From: Alphaproteobacteria bacterium
GTDB taxonomy: Bacteria; Pseudomonadota; Alphaproteobacteria; Sphingomonadales; Sphingomonadaceae
Reading direction: 5' to 3'
Length of the DNA stretch: 36,209 nucleotides
NCBI GenBank assembly: GCA_018830415.1
Contig: JAHJSJ010000277.1
Span: forward strand, 1 to 36,209
The position numbers and the translations under genes are program-made. Below the pieces are notes generated by a model that saw only the letters and a program-made list of their open reading frames with translations, did no database searches and was not told the DNA's origin. Every line of letters begins with the position of its first letter. The first letter of the stretch is position 1. This document shows positions 6,686 to 14,165 of this stretch, one piece after another.

Positions 6686-7414
6686 ATGTCATTTCTGACC
6701 GGCCCATTTCTGCTCGCACTGGCGCTGACAGCCGTTGCCGGATTCAGCGCTTTTGCTGGCGCGGCGCTGGGCTGTCTGGATGAAATTCGCGGCGGCGTGC
6801 TGTCGGACAAGGCGAAGAACGCGATCATCGCCTTTGGCGGCGGCGCGTTGATTGGCGCGGTGGGCCTGCTGCTGGTGCCGCATGGGCTTGATTCGCAGCC
6901 GGTATGGCTTGCGGCGGGAACCTTTGTGGCGGGCGGCGCGGCGGCGCTGATGGTGGACCGGGCGCTGCAACGTTCCGGCACGCCAGCCAGCCAGCTGGTT
7001 GCGCTCAACCTGGATTTCATTCCCGAAGCGGTGGTGGTCGGCGCGGTCATTACCCAAAATCGGGCCATGGCACTGTTTTTGGCGGCGGTGATGATTGCCC
7101 AGAACCTGCCCGAGGGTTTCAACGCCTATCGCGAAGTCCGCAACAGCCACGGCGGCTTCATCCGCTCGCATATCTTGCGATTGATGCTGCTGTGCATCGT
7201 GATCGGGCCGATCGCCGCAACGCTCGGCTACCTCGTCTTTACGCTTGAGAGCGCGGTGCTGGGCAGCGTGATGACGTTTTTTGCCGGCGGAATCCTCTAT
7301 CTGGTGTTCGAAGATGTCGCACCCGAAGCGAAGGGCAACGGCGAATGGATGCCGGCGATGGGCGCGGTGGCCGGTTTCATGGTTGCGCTGATTGGTTCGG
7401 GGATTACCGGCTGA
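6686..7414 (+). CDS. ZIP-family-like membrane transporter
   Basis: A 242-aa protein with about eight hydrophobic segments and glycine-rich helices. It has the two duplicated ZIP metal-site motifs in divergent form: N-L-D-F-I-P-E-A in one helix, where many ZIP proteins have H-N-x-P-E-G, and Q-N-L-P-E-G-F in the next, where many have H-E-x-P-H-E. Several His ligands of classical zinc/iron importers are therefore absent while Asn, Asp and Glu remain. The protein belongs to the ZIP superfamily, but the substrate is unclear and need not be zinc. It lies 27 bases after dapB and 4 bases before nth. Confidence 0.75.
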   Translation: MSFLTGPFLLALALTAVAGFSAFAGAALGCLDEIRGGVLSDKAKNAIIAFGGGALIGAVGLLLVPHGLDSQPVWLAAGTFVAGGAAALMVDRALQRSGTPASQLVALNLDFIPEAVVVGAVITQNRAMALFLAAVMIAQNLPEGFNAYREVRNSHGGFIRSHILRLMLLCIVIGPIAATLGYLVFTLESAVLGSVMTFFAGGILYLVFEDVAPEAKGNGEWMPAMGAVAGFMVALIGSGITG

Positions 7415-7418
7415 CCTG

Positions 7419-8081
7419 ATGACCCGCGATCAGATCTTCGAATTTTTCCGCCGTCTGGCCGAGGATAACCCCTCGCCCCAGACCGAGCTGGAATATGGCA
7501 ATGCCTATCAACTGGTGGTGGCCGTGGCGCTGTCCGCGCAGGCGACCGATGTGGGGGTGAACAAGGCGACGCGGGCGCTGTTCGCCAAGGTTTCAACGCC
7601 GCAGCAGATGCTTGATCTGGGTGAGGATGGGCTGAAAGAGCACATCAAGACCATCGGCCTGTTCAATTCCAAGGCGAAGAACGTGATCGCGCTCTCCCGG
7701 CTATTGGTCGATGAATATGGCGGCGAAGTTCCCGATACCCGCGAAGCCCTCACCCGCCTGCCCGGCGTCGGGCGCAAGACCGCCAATGTCGTGCTCAATT
7801 GCTGGTTCGGGCAGGAAACCTTCGCGGTCGACACCCACATCTTCCGCCTTGGCAACCGCACCGGCATGGCCAAGGGCAAAACCCCCGAAGCGGTCGAGGC
7901 CAAGCTGGAAAAGCGCGTGCCGCAGCCGTTTCGCCTGCATTCGCACCACTGGATGATCCTGCACGGGCGCTATGTGTGCAAGGCAAGGACGCCCGAATGC
8001 TGGCGCTGCAAGGTCGCGGACCTGTGCAGTTTCAGGAAGAAGGTGCTGGAGCCGCCGAAGGGGCGACCGCGCGCAGGTTAA
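7419..8081 (+). CDS. nth: Endonuclease III (thymine-glycol DNA glycosylase/AP lyase)
   Basis: A 220-aa bifunctional glycosylase that removes oxidised pyrimidines. The helix-hairpin-helix reads L-P-G-V-G-R-K-T-A with catalytic Lys120, and Asp138 lies in A-V-D-T-H-I-F-R; both have the same numbering as the E. coli enzyme. The [4Fe-4S] cysteines C187, C194, C197 and C203 keep the C-x6-C-x2-C-x5-C spacing. The start ATG 7419 is 4 bases beyond the stop of the ZIP-like gene; an upstream in-frame start at 7392 would overlap that gene and add residues outside the family. With mutM, it gives the window two base-excision enzymes for oxidised bases. Confidence 0.97.
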   Translation: MTRDQIFEFFRRLAEDNPSPQTELEYGNAYQLVVAVALSAQATDVGVNKATRALFAKVSTPQQMLDLGEDGLKEHIKTIGLFNSKAKNVIALSRLLVDEYGGEVPDTREALTRLPGVGRKTANVVLNCWFGQETFAVDTHIFRLGNRTGMAKGKTPEAVEAKLEKRVPQPFRLHSHHWMILHGRYVCKARTPECWRCKVADLCSFRKKVLEPPKGRPRAG

Positions 8082-8135
8082 GCCGGGGTTCAAGCGCCGG
8101 GGCGATGATGGGGAAACCTCTGGTGGAGAAGCCCT

Positions 8136-8537
8136 ATGTCAGCACGCAGCCTTGCCATTTTCACCCTGCCGCTCATCGCAATCGCCTGCGCGCCGGTCGA
8201 ACGCGCGACAGACGCCAACCCCACCGCCGGGGCGCCAGCGGTAAAGGTGGTGGGCGAAGGCCAGCAATGCATCCCGCGCGACCGCATACGCCAGAGCGTG
8301 GTGCGCAACGACCGGGTGATCGATTTTGAAATGATCGGCGGCAAGGTCTATCGCAGCACCCTGCCCCAGAGCTGTCCGGGCCTCAGCTTTGAACGCGCAA
8401 TCACTTACGAAACCTCGATCAGCCAGCTTTGCACCAGCCAGATCGTTTACACGCTGCAGAACTATGCCGGCGTGTTGCAACGCGGCGCGGGCTGCACCCT
8501 GGGTGAATTCGTGCCGGTGGAATATGTGAAGGATTAA
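8136..8537 (+). CDS. Small putative lipoprotein of unknown function
   Basis: A 133-aa protein with an N-terminal hydrophobic segment ending I-A-I-A-C at Cys18, an acceptable though not ideal lipobox, followed by a Pro/Ala/Thr-rich linker. The body has four more Cys (after G-Q-Q, in Q-S-C-P-G, in Q-L-C-T-S and in A-G-C-T), suggesting two periplasmic disulfides. The pattern C-I-x-x-x-x-I, D-F-x-M-x-G-G-K-x-Y-R and L-x-x-x-C-P-G-L resembles small uncharacterised sphingomonad proteins (possibly DUF6491), which I cannot confirm. It lies 54 bases after nth and ends 6 bases from the convergent symporter gene. Confidence 0.75.
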   Translation: MSARSLAIFTLPLIAIACAPVERATDANPTAGAPAVKVVGEGQQCIPRDRIRQSVVRNDRVIDFEMIGGKVYRSTLPQSCPGLSFERAITYETSISQLCTSQIVYTLQNYAGVLQRGAGCTLGEFVPVEYVKD

Positions 8538-8543
8538 GGCTCC

Positions 8544-9779
8544 CTACACATCATCCGCGCTGATCAGTTCCGCCCTGTCGAGTTCGCCCGTCAGGCTCGC
8601 CACCGTCACCGCCACCGCGCCATCGCCGGTGATGTTGGTGGTGGTGCGCATCATGTCCATGATCCGGTCAACGCCTGCAACAAAGGCGATGGTTTCCAGC
8701 GGCACGTTCACCGCGCTGAACACCAGCGCCATCATGATCAGCCCCGCGCCGGGAATCCCCGCTGCGCCGACCGCGCCGAGCGTGCCGAGCAGCGCGATCA
8801 TCGCGTAATCGCCCCAGCTCAGATCCACCCCGAAAATCTGCGCCCCGAACAATGTCGCCAGCCCCAGATACATCGCGGTGCCGTTCATGTTGACCGTCGC
8901 GCCAAGGCTGATGACAAAGCTGGCGACCGATTTCGACACGCCAAGGTTGCGTTCGGCACAGCGCAAGGTGACGGGCAGCGTCGCGTTGGAACTGGCGGTG
9001 GAATAACTCACCGCAATCGCATCGATCATCCCGCGAAAGAACCCGATCACCGGCACACGCGCGATGAATTTGATCATCCCGCCATAGATGATCGCGATAA
9101 TCAGCAGGCAGCCGAAATAATTGAGGAACACCAGTTTCCCAAGCGCCGCCAGCGCGTCAAATCCGAGCGTTCCGGCCACCCACGCCATCAGCGCAAACAC
9201 GCCGAACGGGGTCAGTTCCATCACGATCATCGTGACTTTCTGCATCACCACCGATCCGCTTTCGAAGATCTTGAGCGCGGGCTCGCCTTCTTCCTTGGCC
9301 ATCAGGATGCCGATCCCGATCAGCAGCGAAAACACGATCAGCGGCAGCACATTGACGTCGGCCATCACCTGCACCGGGCTTTGCGGGATCATGCCCAGCA
9401 CCATGTCGCGCCAGCTGGTATCGGCAGGTTCAGGCTGAGCGCCGATTGTCAGTGCCGAGGTATCGACCCCCAGCCCCGGCGCGATCAGCGTGCCCAGACC
9501 AAGGCCGAGCCACACCGCCATCTGCCCCGTCACCACAAACAGCAGCATCGCCCGCCAGCCGACACTGCCCAGCTTGCGCAGATCGCCGATGCTGGCGACA
9601 CCTGCGACCAGGCTGAAGAAGATCAGCGGCACCACCAGCATCTTGATAAAGGCGACGAACACATCGCCGATGATCTTGATGCTTTCCGCCCCTGGCCCCC
9701 AAAAACGCCCGACGATGATGCCAAGGATCAGCGCCGCAATCACGCGTTGCCACAGGGGGATTCGCAGCCATGTGCTCAA
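8544..9779 (-). CDS. Dicarboxylate/amino acid:cation symporter (DAACS family)
   Basis: A 411-aa inner-membrane symporter of the GltP/DctA fold, coupling Na+ or H+ to uptake of glutamate, aspartate or C4-dicarboxylates. Family marks are the serine-rich re-entrant loop Y-S-T-A-S-S-N-A-T-L-P-V-T, the N-M-N-G-T-A segment (usually N-M-D/N-G-T) and an R-x-x-D-M-x-R-T-x-x-N stretch near the C-terminus. The start is TTG (9777–9779), one base after the dapE stop, preceded by GGAAGG at 7 bases; the gene is evidently co-transcribed with dapE. The exact substrate cannot be set from sequence alone. Confidence 0.93.
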   Translation of the reverse strand: MSTWLRIPLWQRVIAALILGIIVGRFWGPGAESIKIIGDVFVAFIKMLVVPLIFFSLVAGVASIGDLRKLGSVGWRAMLLFVVTGQMAVWLGLGLGTLIAPGLGVDTSALTIGAQPEPADTSWRDMVLGMIPQSPVQVMADVNVLPLIVFSLLIGIGILMAKEEGEPALKIFESGSVVMQKVTMIVMELTPFGVFALMAWVAGTLGFDALAALGKLVFLNYFGCLLIIAIIYGGMIKFIARVPVIGFFRGMIDAIAVSYSTASSNATLPVTLRCAERNLGVSKSVASFVISLGATVNMNGTAMYLGLATLFGAQIFGVDLSWGDYAMIALLGTLGAVGAAGIPGAGLIMMALVFSAVNVPLETIAFVAGVDRIMDMMRTTTNITGDGAVAVTVASLTGELDRAELISADDV

Positions 9780-9780
9780 A

Positions 9781-10929
9781 TTAATATCCTTCCTCTAACG
9801 TCAGCGCGGCGCGGGCGATGCGGGTATAAATACGGGCGAGCGCGGCCAGATCGGGAATCGCCGCCGCCTCGTCACGCTTATGCATGGTGGCGTTGCACAG
9901 GCCGAATTCGATCACCGCGCAGACGCTGCGCAGGAACCGCGCGTCGGATGTGCCGCCGGTGGTGGACAGTTCGGGGGCGATGCCGGTTTCCGCCTCAACC
10001 GCCGCCGCGACCAGTTTTGAAAACGCGCCCGGTTCGGTCAGGAACGGTTCGCCCGAAATGATCGGTCGCGCATGGCCGCCGTGCTGTTCGGCGATAGCGC
10101 AAACCCTGTCGGACAGGCTTTTGCCGCTGTGCAAATCGTTGAAGCGGATCGATATCCGCGCCCGCCCTTGCGCGGGGATGACGTTGTGCGCCGTGTTGCC
10201 GACATTGATATCGGTGATTTCAAGGTTCGACGGCTGAAACCACTGCGTGCCTGTATCCAGCGTCAGCGCGTCCAGCTCCGCCAGTATCGCCACCAGTTTG
10301 GGCAGCGGATTATCGGCCAGATGCGGATAGGCGACGTGGCCCTGCGTGCCGTCCACGGTAATCCAGATATTGACCGAACCGCGCCGCCCGATCTTCACCA
10401 TGTCGCCCAAGCGGTTGACTGACGTTGGCTCACCCACAAGGCACAGGTCGGGTTGGTGGCCCGCTGCCGCCATGTAATCGATCAGCGCGCGGGTGCCGTG
10501 TAGCGCGGGGCCTTCTTCGTCGCCGGTGATGATGAAGCTGATCGTGCCCGCTTCGGCAGGCACATCGGCCACGGCGGCGACCATCGCGGCAATCGCGCCC
10601 TTCATGTCGACCGCGCCGCGCCCGTGCAGCAATTCGCCGCGCACTTCGGGGGTGAACGGATCGGTTGCCCAGCCATCTCCCGGCGGCACCACATCCAGAT
10701 GCCCGGCAAAGGCGAAATGGCGAGAGCCCGGCGGCCCGGCGCGAATGGCGAACAGGTTTTCAACCGGTGCCTCGTCGCTGCCTTCCGGCCCTTCGCCGCG
10801 CATGAACCGATGCACCGCAAAGCCCTGCGGCGCGAGCATCGCTTCCAATTCATCAAACACCGCGCCACTTGCAGGCGTCACGGAAGGCGCGGCAATCAGG
10901 CGCTTGGCAAGGTCGAGCGGATCGAGCAT
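9781..10929 (-). CDS. dapE: Succinyl-diaminopimelate desuccinylase DapE
   Basis: A 382-aa M20-family dizinc hydrolase that converts N-succinyl-LL-diaminopimelate to LL-diaminopimelate and succinate. Seen in order: F-A-G-H-L-D-V-V-P-P-G-D with the first His and Asp ligands, G-R-G-A-V-D-M-K-G with the bridging Asp, T-G-D-E-E-G-P-A with the catalytic and metal Glu pair, and T-T-G-G-T-S-D-A-R-F near the C-terminus with substrate and metal contacts. ATG 10929 opens M-L-D-P-L-D-L-A-K-R-L-I, a normal N-terminus; the frame is open much further upstream without meaning. The symporter gene follows after one base. Confidence 0.96.
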   Translation of the reverse strand: MLDPLDLAKRLIAAPSVTPASGAVFDELEAMLAPQGFAVHRFMRGEGPEGSDEAPVENLFAIRAGPPGSRHFAFAGHLDVVPPGDGWATDPFTPEVRGELLHGRGAVDMKGAIAAMVAAVADVPAEAGTISFIITGDEEGPALHGTRALIDYMAAAGHQPDLCLVGEPTSVNRLGDMVKIGRRGSVNIWITVDGTQGHVAYPHLADNPLPKLVAILAELDALTLDTGTQWFQPSNLEITDINVGNTAHNVIPAQGRARISIRFNDLHSGKSLSDRVCAIAEQHGGHARPIISGEPFLTEPGAFSKLVAAAVEAETGIAPELSTTGGTSDARFLRSVCAVIEFGLCNATMHKRDEAAAIPDLAALARIYTRIARAALTLEEGY

Positions 10930-10958
10930 TCGTGCAGGCCTAGCAGGAGTTGCCGCCA

Positions 10959-11054
10959 ATGCCCAAGCTTGATCTTGACGCCATTCCCCAGACCAATGCG
11001 ACCGGCTATCCGCGCAAGAACGCAAGCCGCTTCGCCAGCGAACGGCTCCCATGA
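10959..11054 (+). pseudogene. Likely truncated remnant of a small cupin-family gene
   Basis: A 31-codon ORF with a good ribosome-binding site (AGGAG at 10945–10949, 9 bases before ATG). Its first 18 residues, M-P-K-L-D-L-D-A-I-P-Q-T-N-A-T-G-Y-P, match from memory the N-terminus of single-domain cupin proteins common in sphingomonads. After that the reading turns to a short R-K-N-A-S-R-F-A-S-E-R-L-P tail and stops, with no cupin barrel. The simplest reading is an internal deletion that left the translation start. It could instead be a real short peptide or a leader for the LysE-type gene 31 bases downstream. Confidence 0.45.
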
Positions 11055-11085
11055 AGCGGCGCGCGGACTGCGGGGAAGCAGCGGC

Positions 11086-11697
11086 ATGATGGATATTGCC
11101 GGATTTGCGCTTGCCGTGCTGCTGATCGAGCTGACACCGGGGCCGAATATGGGGTGGCTGGTCACGCTCACCCTGGCCGAGGGGCGGCGCGCGGGGCTTG
11201 CTGCGATCAGCGGGATTGCATTGGGCCTCGCTGGCAATGCGGCGCTCAGCGTGCTGGCGGCCAGTTTCATCCTTGCGCAGGACGCAATGCTGGCGCAGGC
11301 GATGTCGGCGTTGGCGGCGGCGATGATGGCGTGGCTGGCGTTTGAGGCATGGCGCGCATCGGGCGAAAGTTCGCCAGCCGCCACCCCGCACGTCATCGGA
11401 CGGCGCAATTTCCTTGCAGGATTGGCGATCAATCTTTTCAACCCCAAATCCGCGCTGTTTTTCATCACCGTCATGCCGCAGTTCATCGCCGGAGGGCGGC
11501 CGAGCCTGGGTCAGGGGCTGGTGATGGCCGCCGTCAGCGTCAGCATCGCCACGACGATCCATCTGGCGCTGGTGCTCGGAGCGGGGCGACTGCGACCATT
11601 GCTGATGGCGCAGCATCGCGCGATGATCGTGCGGCGAGTGCTGGCGCTGGCAATGCTGGGCGTGGCGGCGTGGTTCCTTACCAAAGCATTCGCTTAA
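11086..11697 (+). CDS. LysE-family exporter (RhtB type)
   Basis: A 203-aa inner-membrane protein with about six hydrophobic segments. The N-terminal E-L-T-P-G-P-N-M-G-W with nearby G-R-R-A-G-L-A-A-I-S-G-I is the signature of LysE/RhtB exporters of amino acids and homoserine lactones, and I-N-L-F-N-P-K-S-A-L-F-F is the conserved middle motif. The substrate is not predictable. Two adjacent ATGs (11086, 11089) could start it. It lies 31 bases after the truncated cupin ORF and overlaps the convergent S1/P1 nuclease gene by 4 bases at the stop codons. Confidence 0.9.
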   Translation: MMDIAGFALAVLLIELTPGPNMGWLVTLTLAEGRRAGLAAISGIALGLAGNAALSVLAASFILAQDAMLAQAMSALAAAMMAWLAFEAWRASGESSPAATPHVIGRRNFLAGLAINLFNPKSALFFITVMPQFIAGGRPSLGQGLVMAAVSVSIATTIHLALVLGAGRLRPLLMAQHRAMIVRRVLALAMLGVAAWFLTKAFA

Positions 11698-12575
11698 CGC
11701 CGCCGCTGCTCCTCCACCACCAACGGCCCCGGCGCGAACGCGCTTTCCAACAGATCGGCAATGCGCAGCCCCGCCTGCTGTACCCGACGCTTGGCGATTG
11801 GCACCCCGCGGATGATGTCCTCTTGGCTCAAAGCAGTTTCATCGGGCAGCGGGGCGGCGCAAACGTCTTCGGTGTCGAATGCTGTGGGGTAGATAAAGCC
11901 GCGCGCAATTTCCCAGCTTTCGCGGCCCCAGTCGTCGGGGGTGCCGCCGCTCAAATCCGCGCGTTCGGCGGGCGAATAGCGGCGCACCACCGGATCGGCG
12001 GGATCGCTGATCGCGCGTTCGGCCAGCGGGCCATCCCATATGCTGTGCAGATTATAACCCGGCCTGATCCCGTAATCGGCCTTGCGGTCATTGCCGCCGC
12101 GATCCTCGTTATCGCCCGAATGCAGCGGCATGTGCACATCGCCGGCAAAATGCACCATGAAGGCCAGCGCCTCCAGCCGGATCGCCGCAGGCAGGCTTTC
12201 ATCGGCCAGCACCCGGTGCGCGCGAGTGACCTGCGCAGTCACACAATTGCCACCCGCACAATTGGCGCGCGGGTTGAACGCCTGACAGACCGGCGCGGTG
12301 CGGTAATGCCACGCGGCGGTAAAGCCCCAGCGCCAGCCTTCGCCGCGGATGCAATCAGCCCACACCGCCGCATCCTCAAGCGATTTGAGCGGGCATTCGG
12401 GCGTGCCCAGCGCCGGTTCCGACCGGATCAGCCGCGCGATTTTGGCGCGCACTTGCGGCGAAACATTGGCCTGGGCAATCGCAGCGGTCTTGCGGTGGGC
12501 GTAGAAACCCCAGGCATGGGCGGGCGCGGGCAGCATCACCGCCAACGCCAGCACTGCGGCGATCGCCGCCCTCAC
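11694..12575 (-). CDS. Secreted S1/P1-type zinc nuclease
   Basis: A 293-aa nuclease of the S1/P1 family, which cleaves single-stranded nucleic acid and can remove 3'-phosphates using three Zn ions. I start at GTG 12575, which overlaps the upstream GST stop (GTGA). This gives a clean signal peptide, M-R-A-A-I-A-A-V-L-A-L-A-V-M-L, with cleavage after A-H-A, so Trp22 becomes the mature N-terminus, as the family needs for zinc binding. Further ligands are the His of F-Y-A-H-R, Asp of A-V-W-A-D, His of A-A-W-H-Y, His/Asp of H-F-A-G-D-V-H and His/Asp of L-H-S-I-W-D. It should act in the periplasm or outside the cell. ATG 12632 would spoil the signal peptide. Confidence 0.92.
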   Translation of the reverse strand: MRAAIAAVLALAVMLPAPAHAWGFYAHRKTAAIAQANVSPQVRAKIARLIRSEPALGTPECPLKSLEDAAVWADCIRGEGWRWGFTAAWHYRTAPVCQAFNPRANCAGGNCVTAQVTRAHRVLADESLPAAIRLEALAFMVHFAGDVHMPLHSGDNEDRGGNDRKADYGIRPGYNLHSIWDGPLAERAISDPADPVVRRYSPAERADLSGGTPDDWGRESWEIARGFIYPTAFDTEDVCAAPLPDETALSQEDIIRGVPIAKRRVQQAGLRIADLLESAFAPGPLVVEEQRRR

Positions 12576-13234
12576 GCGACCGCCTCGTATTGTTCGATCA
12601 CCCATTCTTCTTCCCCTGCCGCGCCAATCCATTCGGCCATCCAGTCATGTTCCCAGATCGCCTGCATATAGGCCTGCGCAAATCCGGGAACGCCGATGCC
12701 ATAGGTGACAAACCGCGTCACTACCGGGGCATAGAAGATATCCGCTGCGCCAAATGTGCCGAACAGATATGGCCCCGCCCCGCCGTGGCGCGCGCGCGCT
12801 TCGGCCCACAGGGTCAGGATGCGGACGATATCGCGCTTGGTCTGATCCGAAATGCCGGGCAGTTCCATCCGGCGGCGAATGTTCATCGGCAATTCGTTGC
12901 GCAGGGATTGGAAATTCGAATGCATTTCGGAAACTATGGATCGCGCCATCCCGCGCGCGACGTTATCCTTGGGCCAGAACCGTTCGCGCCCGACCTTGTC
13001 GGCAAGATATTCCATGATCGCCATGCTTTCCCACACCACCGCTTCGCCATCCCACAGGATCGGCATCTTGCCCGATGACGGCTGCATCTCGTCCATGTCG
13101 TGCTTCAGCCGATCCCATTCTTCGCCCATCAATGGCACGGTGAGTTCGCTGAAATGCAGCCCCGATTGCTTGACCGCGAGCCAGCCGCGAAGGCTCCAGC
13201 TGGAATAGTTCTTGTTGCCGATGATCAGTTTCAT
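12572..13234 (-). CDS. Glutathione S-transferase family protein
   Basis: A 220-aa cytosolic protein. The N-terminal thioredoxin-like half begins M-K-L-I-I-G-N-K-N-Y-S-S-W-S-L-R; the serine just after the first strand is the likely glutathione-activating residue. K-M-P-I-L-W-D-G then V-V-W-E-S-M-A-I-M-E-Y-L-A-D-K is the glutathione-binding cis-Pro and E-S pair. The all-helical C-terminal half includes A-A-D-I-F-Y-A-P-V-V. Its natural substrate is unknown. Its TGA overlaps the GTG start of the S1/P1 nuclease gene, an unexpected partner with no obvious shared role. The gene diverges from the VOC gene. Confidence 0.9.
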   Translation of the reverse strand: MKLIIGNKNYSSWSLRGWLAVKQSGLHFSELTVPLMGEEWDRLKHDMDEMQPSSGKMPILWDGEAVVWESMAIMEYLADKVGRERFWPKDNVARGMARSIVSEMHSNFQSLRNELPMNIRRRMELPGISDQTKRDIVRILTLWAEARARHGGAGPYLFGTFGAADIFYAPVVTRFVTYGIGVPGFAQAYMQAIWEHDWMAEWIGAAGEEEWVIEQYEAVA

Positions 13235-13346
13235 GGGTCTGCTTACTCCGGCTTGCGCTTTCGGTTGATACGTGGCCCTAGATATGCGGGCTTTTCCTGT
13301 CGAGCATGAAGCGGCTATTGCTGTGCCACCAATAGGAGCTTCGCTT

Positions 13347-13778
13347 ATGACCCTTCGTCCGTTTCACCTCGCCTTTCCGGTTGATGATCTTTCCGCCGCG
13401 CGCGCCTTTTATGGCGGGGTGATGGGGTGCAGCGAAGGGCGGTCGAGCGGTGAATGGATCGATTTCGATTTCCACGGCCACCAGATCGTCGCGCACCTTG
13501 CGCCGGGCAAGGCGGGTGCCAAAAACCGCGATGCTGCCAATACCCACGTTGACGGCCACGGGGTGCCGGTGCCGCATTTCGGCCTCGTGCTGGGCATGGA
13601 CGAGTGGGAGGCACTGGCAGCGCGGCTGCGCGCTGGCGGCTGCGAATTCGTGATCGAACCGACCATCCGTTTCAAAGGCCAGCCGGGCGAACAGGCCACG
13701 ATGTTCCTGCGCGATCCATCAGGCAACGCGCTGGAGTTCAAAGCCTTTGCCGATGTCGGGCAGTTGTTCGCGCGGTAA
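13347..13778 (+). CDS. VOC (glyoxalase/dioxygenase) family protein
   Basis: A 143-aa single-domain vicinal-oxygen-chelate protein with paired beta-alpha-beta-beta-beta units. Candidate metal ligands are His in P-F-H-L-A-F, His in P-H-F-G-L, and Glu in the closing D-P-S-G-N-A-L-E-F-K-A-F. The V-D-D-L-S-A-A-R-A-F-Y segment and the closing motif are typical of dioxygenase-like members. Start ATG 13347 has AGGAG about 10 bases upstream; the longer in-frame start at 13272 adds a tail unrelated to the fold. The substrate is unknown. It sits between the divergent GST and the sdpRI operon. Confidence 0.88.
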   Translation: MTLRPFHLAFPVDDLSAARAFYGGVMGCSEGRSSGEWIDFDFHGHQIVAHLAPGKAGAKNRDAANTHVDGHGVPVPHFGLVLGMDEWEALAARLRAGGCEFVIEPTIRFKGQPGEQATMFLRDPSGNALEFKAFADVGQLFAR

Positions 13779-13826
13779 AGGCGGCAAGGCACTTCGTCCC
13801 ACCTTCGCAAGCCGATGCCATCCCGG

Positions 13827-13863
13827 TTGACAGAAGTCATTTTGTCATTTAGCTAAATAGCTA
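13827..13863 (+). promoter_or_regulatory. sdpR promoter with an operator over the start codon; transcript probably leaderless
   Basis: TTGACA (13827–13832) is a perfect –35. With 16–17 bases of spacing the –10 falls at TTAGCT/TAGCTA (13849–13855), only 7–8 bases before the ATG at 13863, so transcription would begin at or next to the start codon. No Shine-Dalgarno is present. The same place holds the palindrome TTTAGCTAAA (13848–13857) and a second TAGCTA at 13858–13863 that touches the A of the ATG. This fits an ArsR-type autorepressor site. Confidence 0.55.
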
Positions 13864-14165
13864 TGACGGAGATATTCGACGCGCTTTCCCATCCCATCCG
13901 GCGCGAAGTGCTGGAACTGCTCAAAAGCGGGGGAATGACCGCGGGCGAGATCGCAGATCGCTTCCCGGTCTCCCGGCCAACCATGTCGGGGCACTTCGCC
14001 AAGCTCAAGGCTGCCGGGCTGATCCGGGGCGAAAACCGGGGCGGGTCGATCACCTATACGCTCAACCTTTCCACGCTTGAAGAAGCCCTGCTCGGCTTCA
14101 TGGGCCGGGTGGGCATTGGCGCCGGGCTGTCTGAAAGCCGGACTCATCGCGGAGAAACATCATGA
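13863..14165 (+). CDS. ArsR-family autorepressor (SdpR-like)
   Basis: A 100-aa winged-helix repressor. M-T-E-I-F-D-A-L-S-H-P-I-R-R-E-V-L-E-L-L opens it, followed by the helix-turn-helix G-E-I-A-D-R-F-P-V-S-R-P-T-M-S-G-H and the wing G-S-I-T-Y-T-L. The common metal-binding E-x-C-V-C-D of arsenic or cadmium sensors is absent, consistent with the SdpR subgroup, whose activity in Bacillus is controlled by tethering to the membrane protein SdpI. Its stop overlaps the SdpI-like start (ATGA). The palindrome at its own start supports autorepression. Confidence 0.9.
   Translation: MTEIFDALSHPIRREVLELLKSGGMTAGEIADRFPVSRPTMSGHFAKLKAAGLIRGENRGGSITYTLNLSTLEEALLGFMGRVGIGAGLSESRTHRGETS

Noticed and set aside
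9781..11616. Long N-terminal extension of dapE
   Set aside because: The frame is open upstream, but residues before ATG 10929 are not conserved and overlap the cupin stump and the LysE-type gene.
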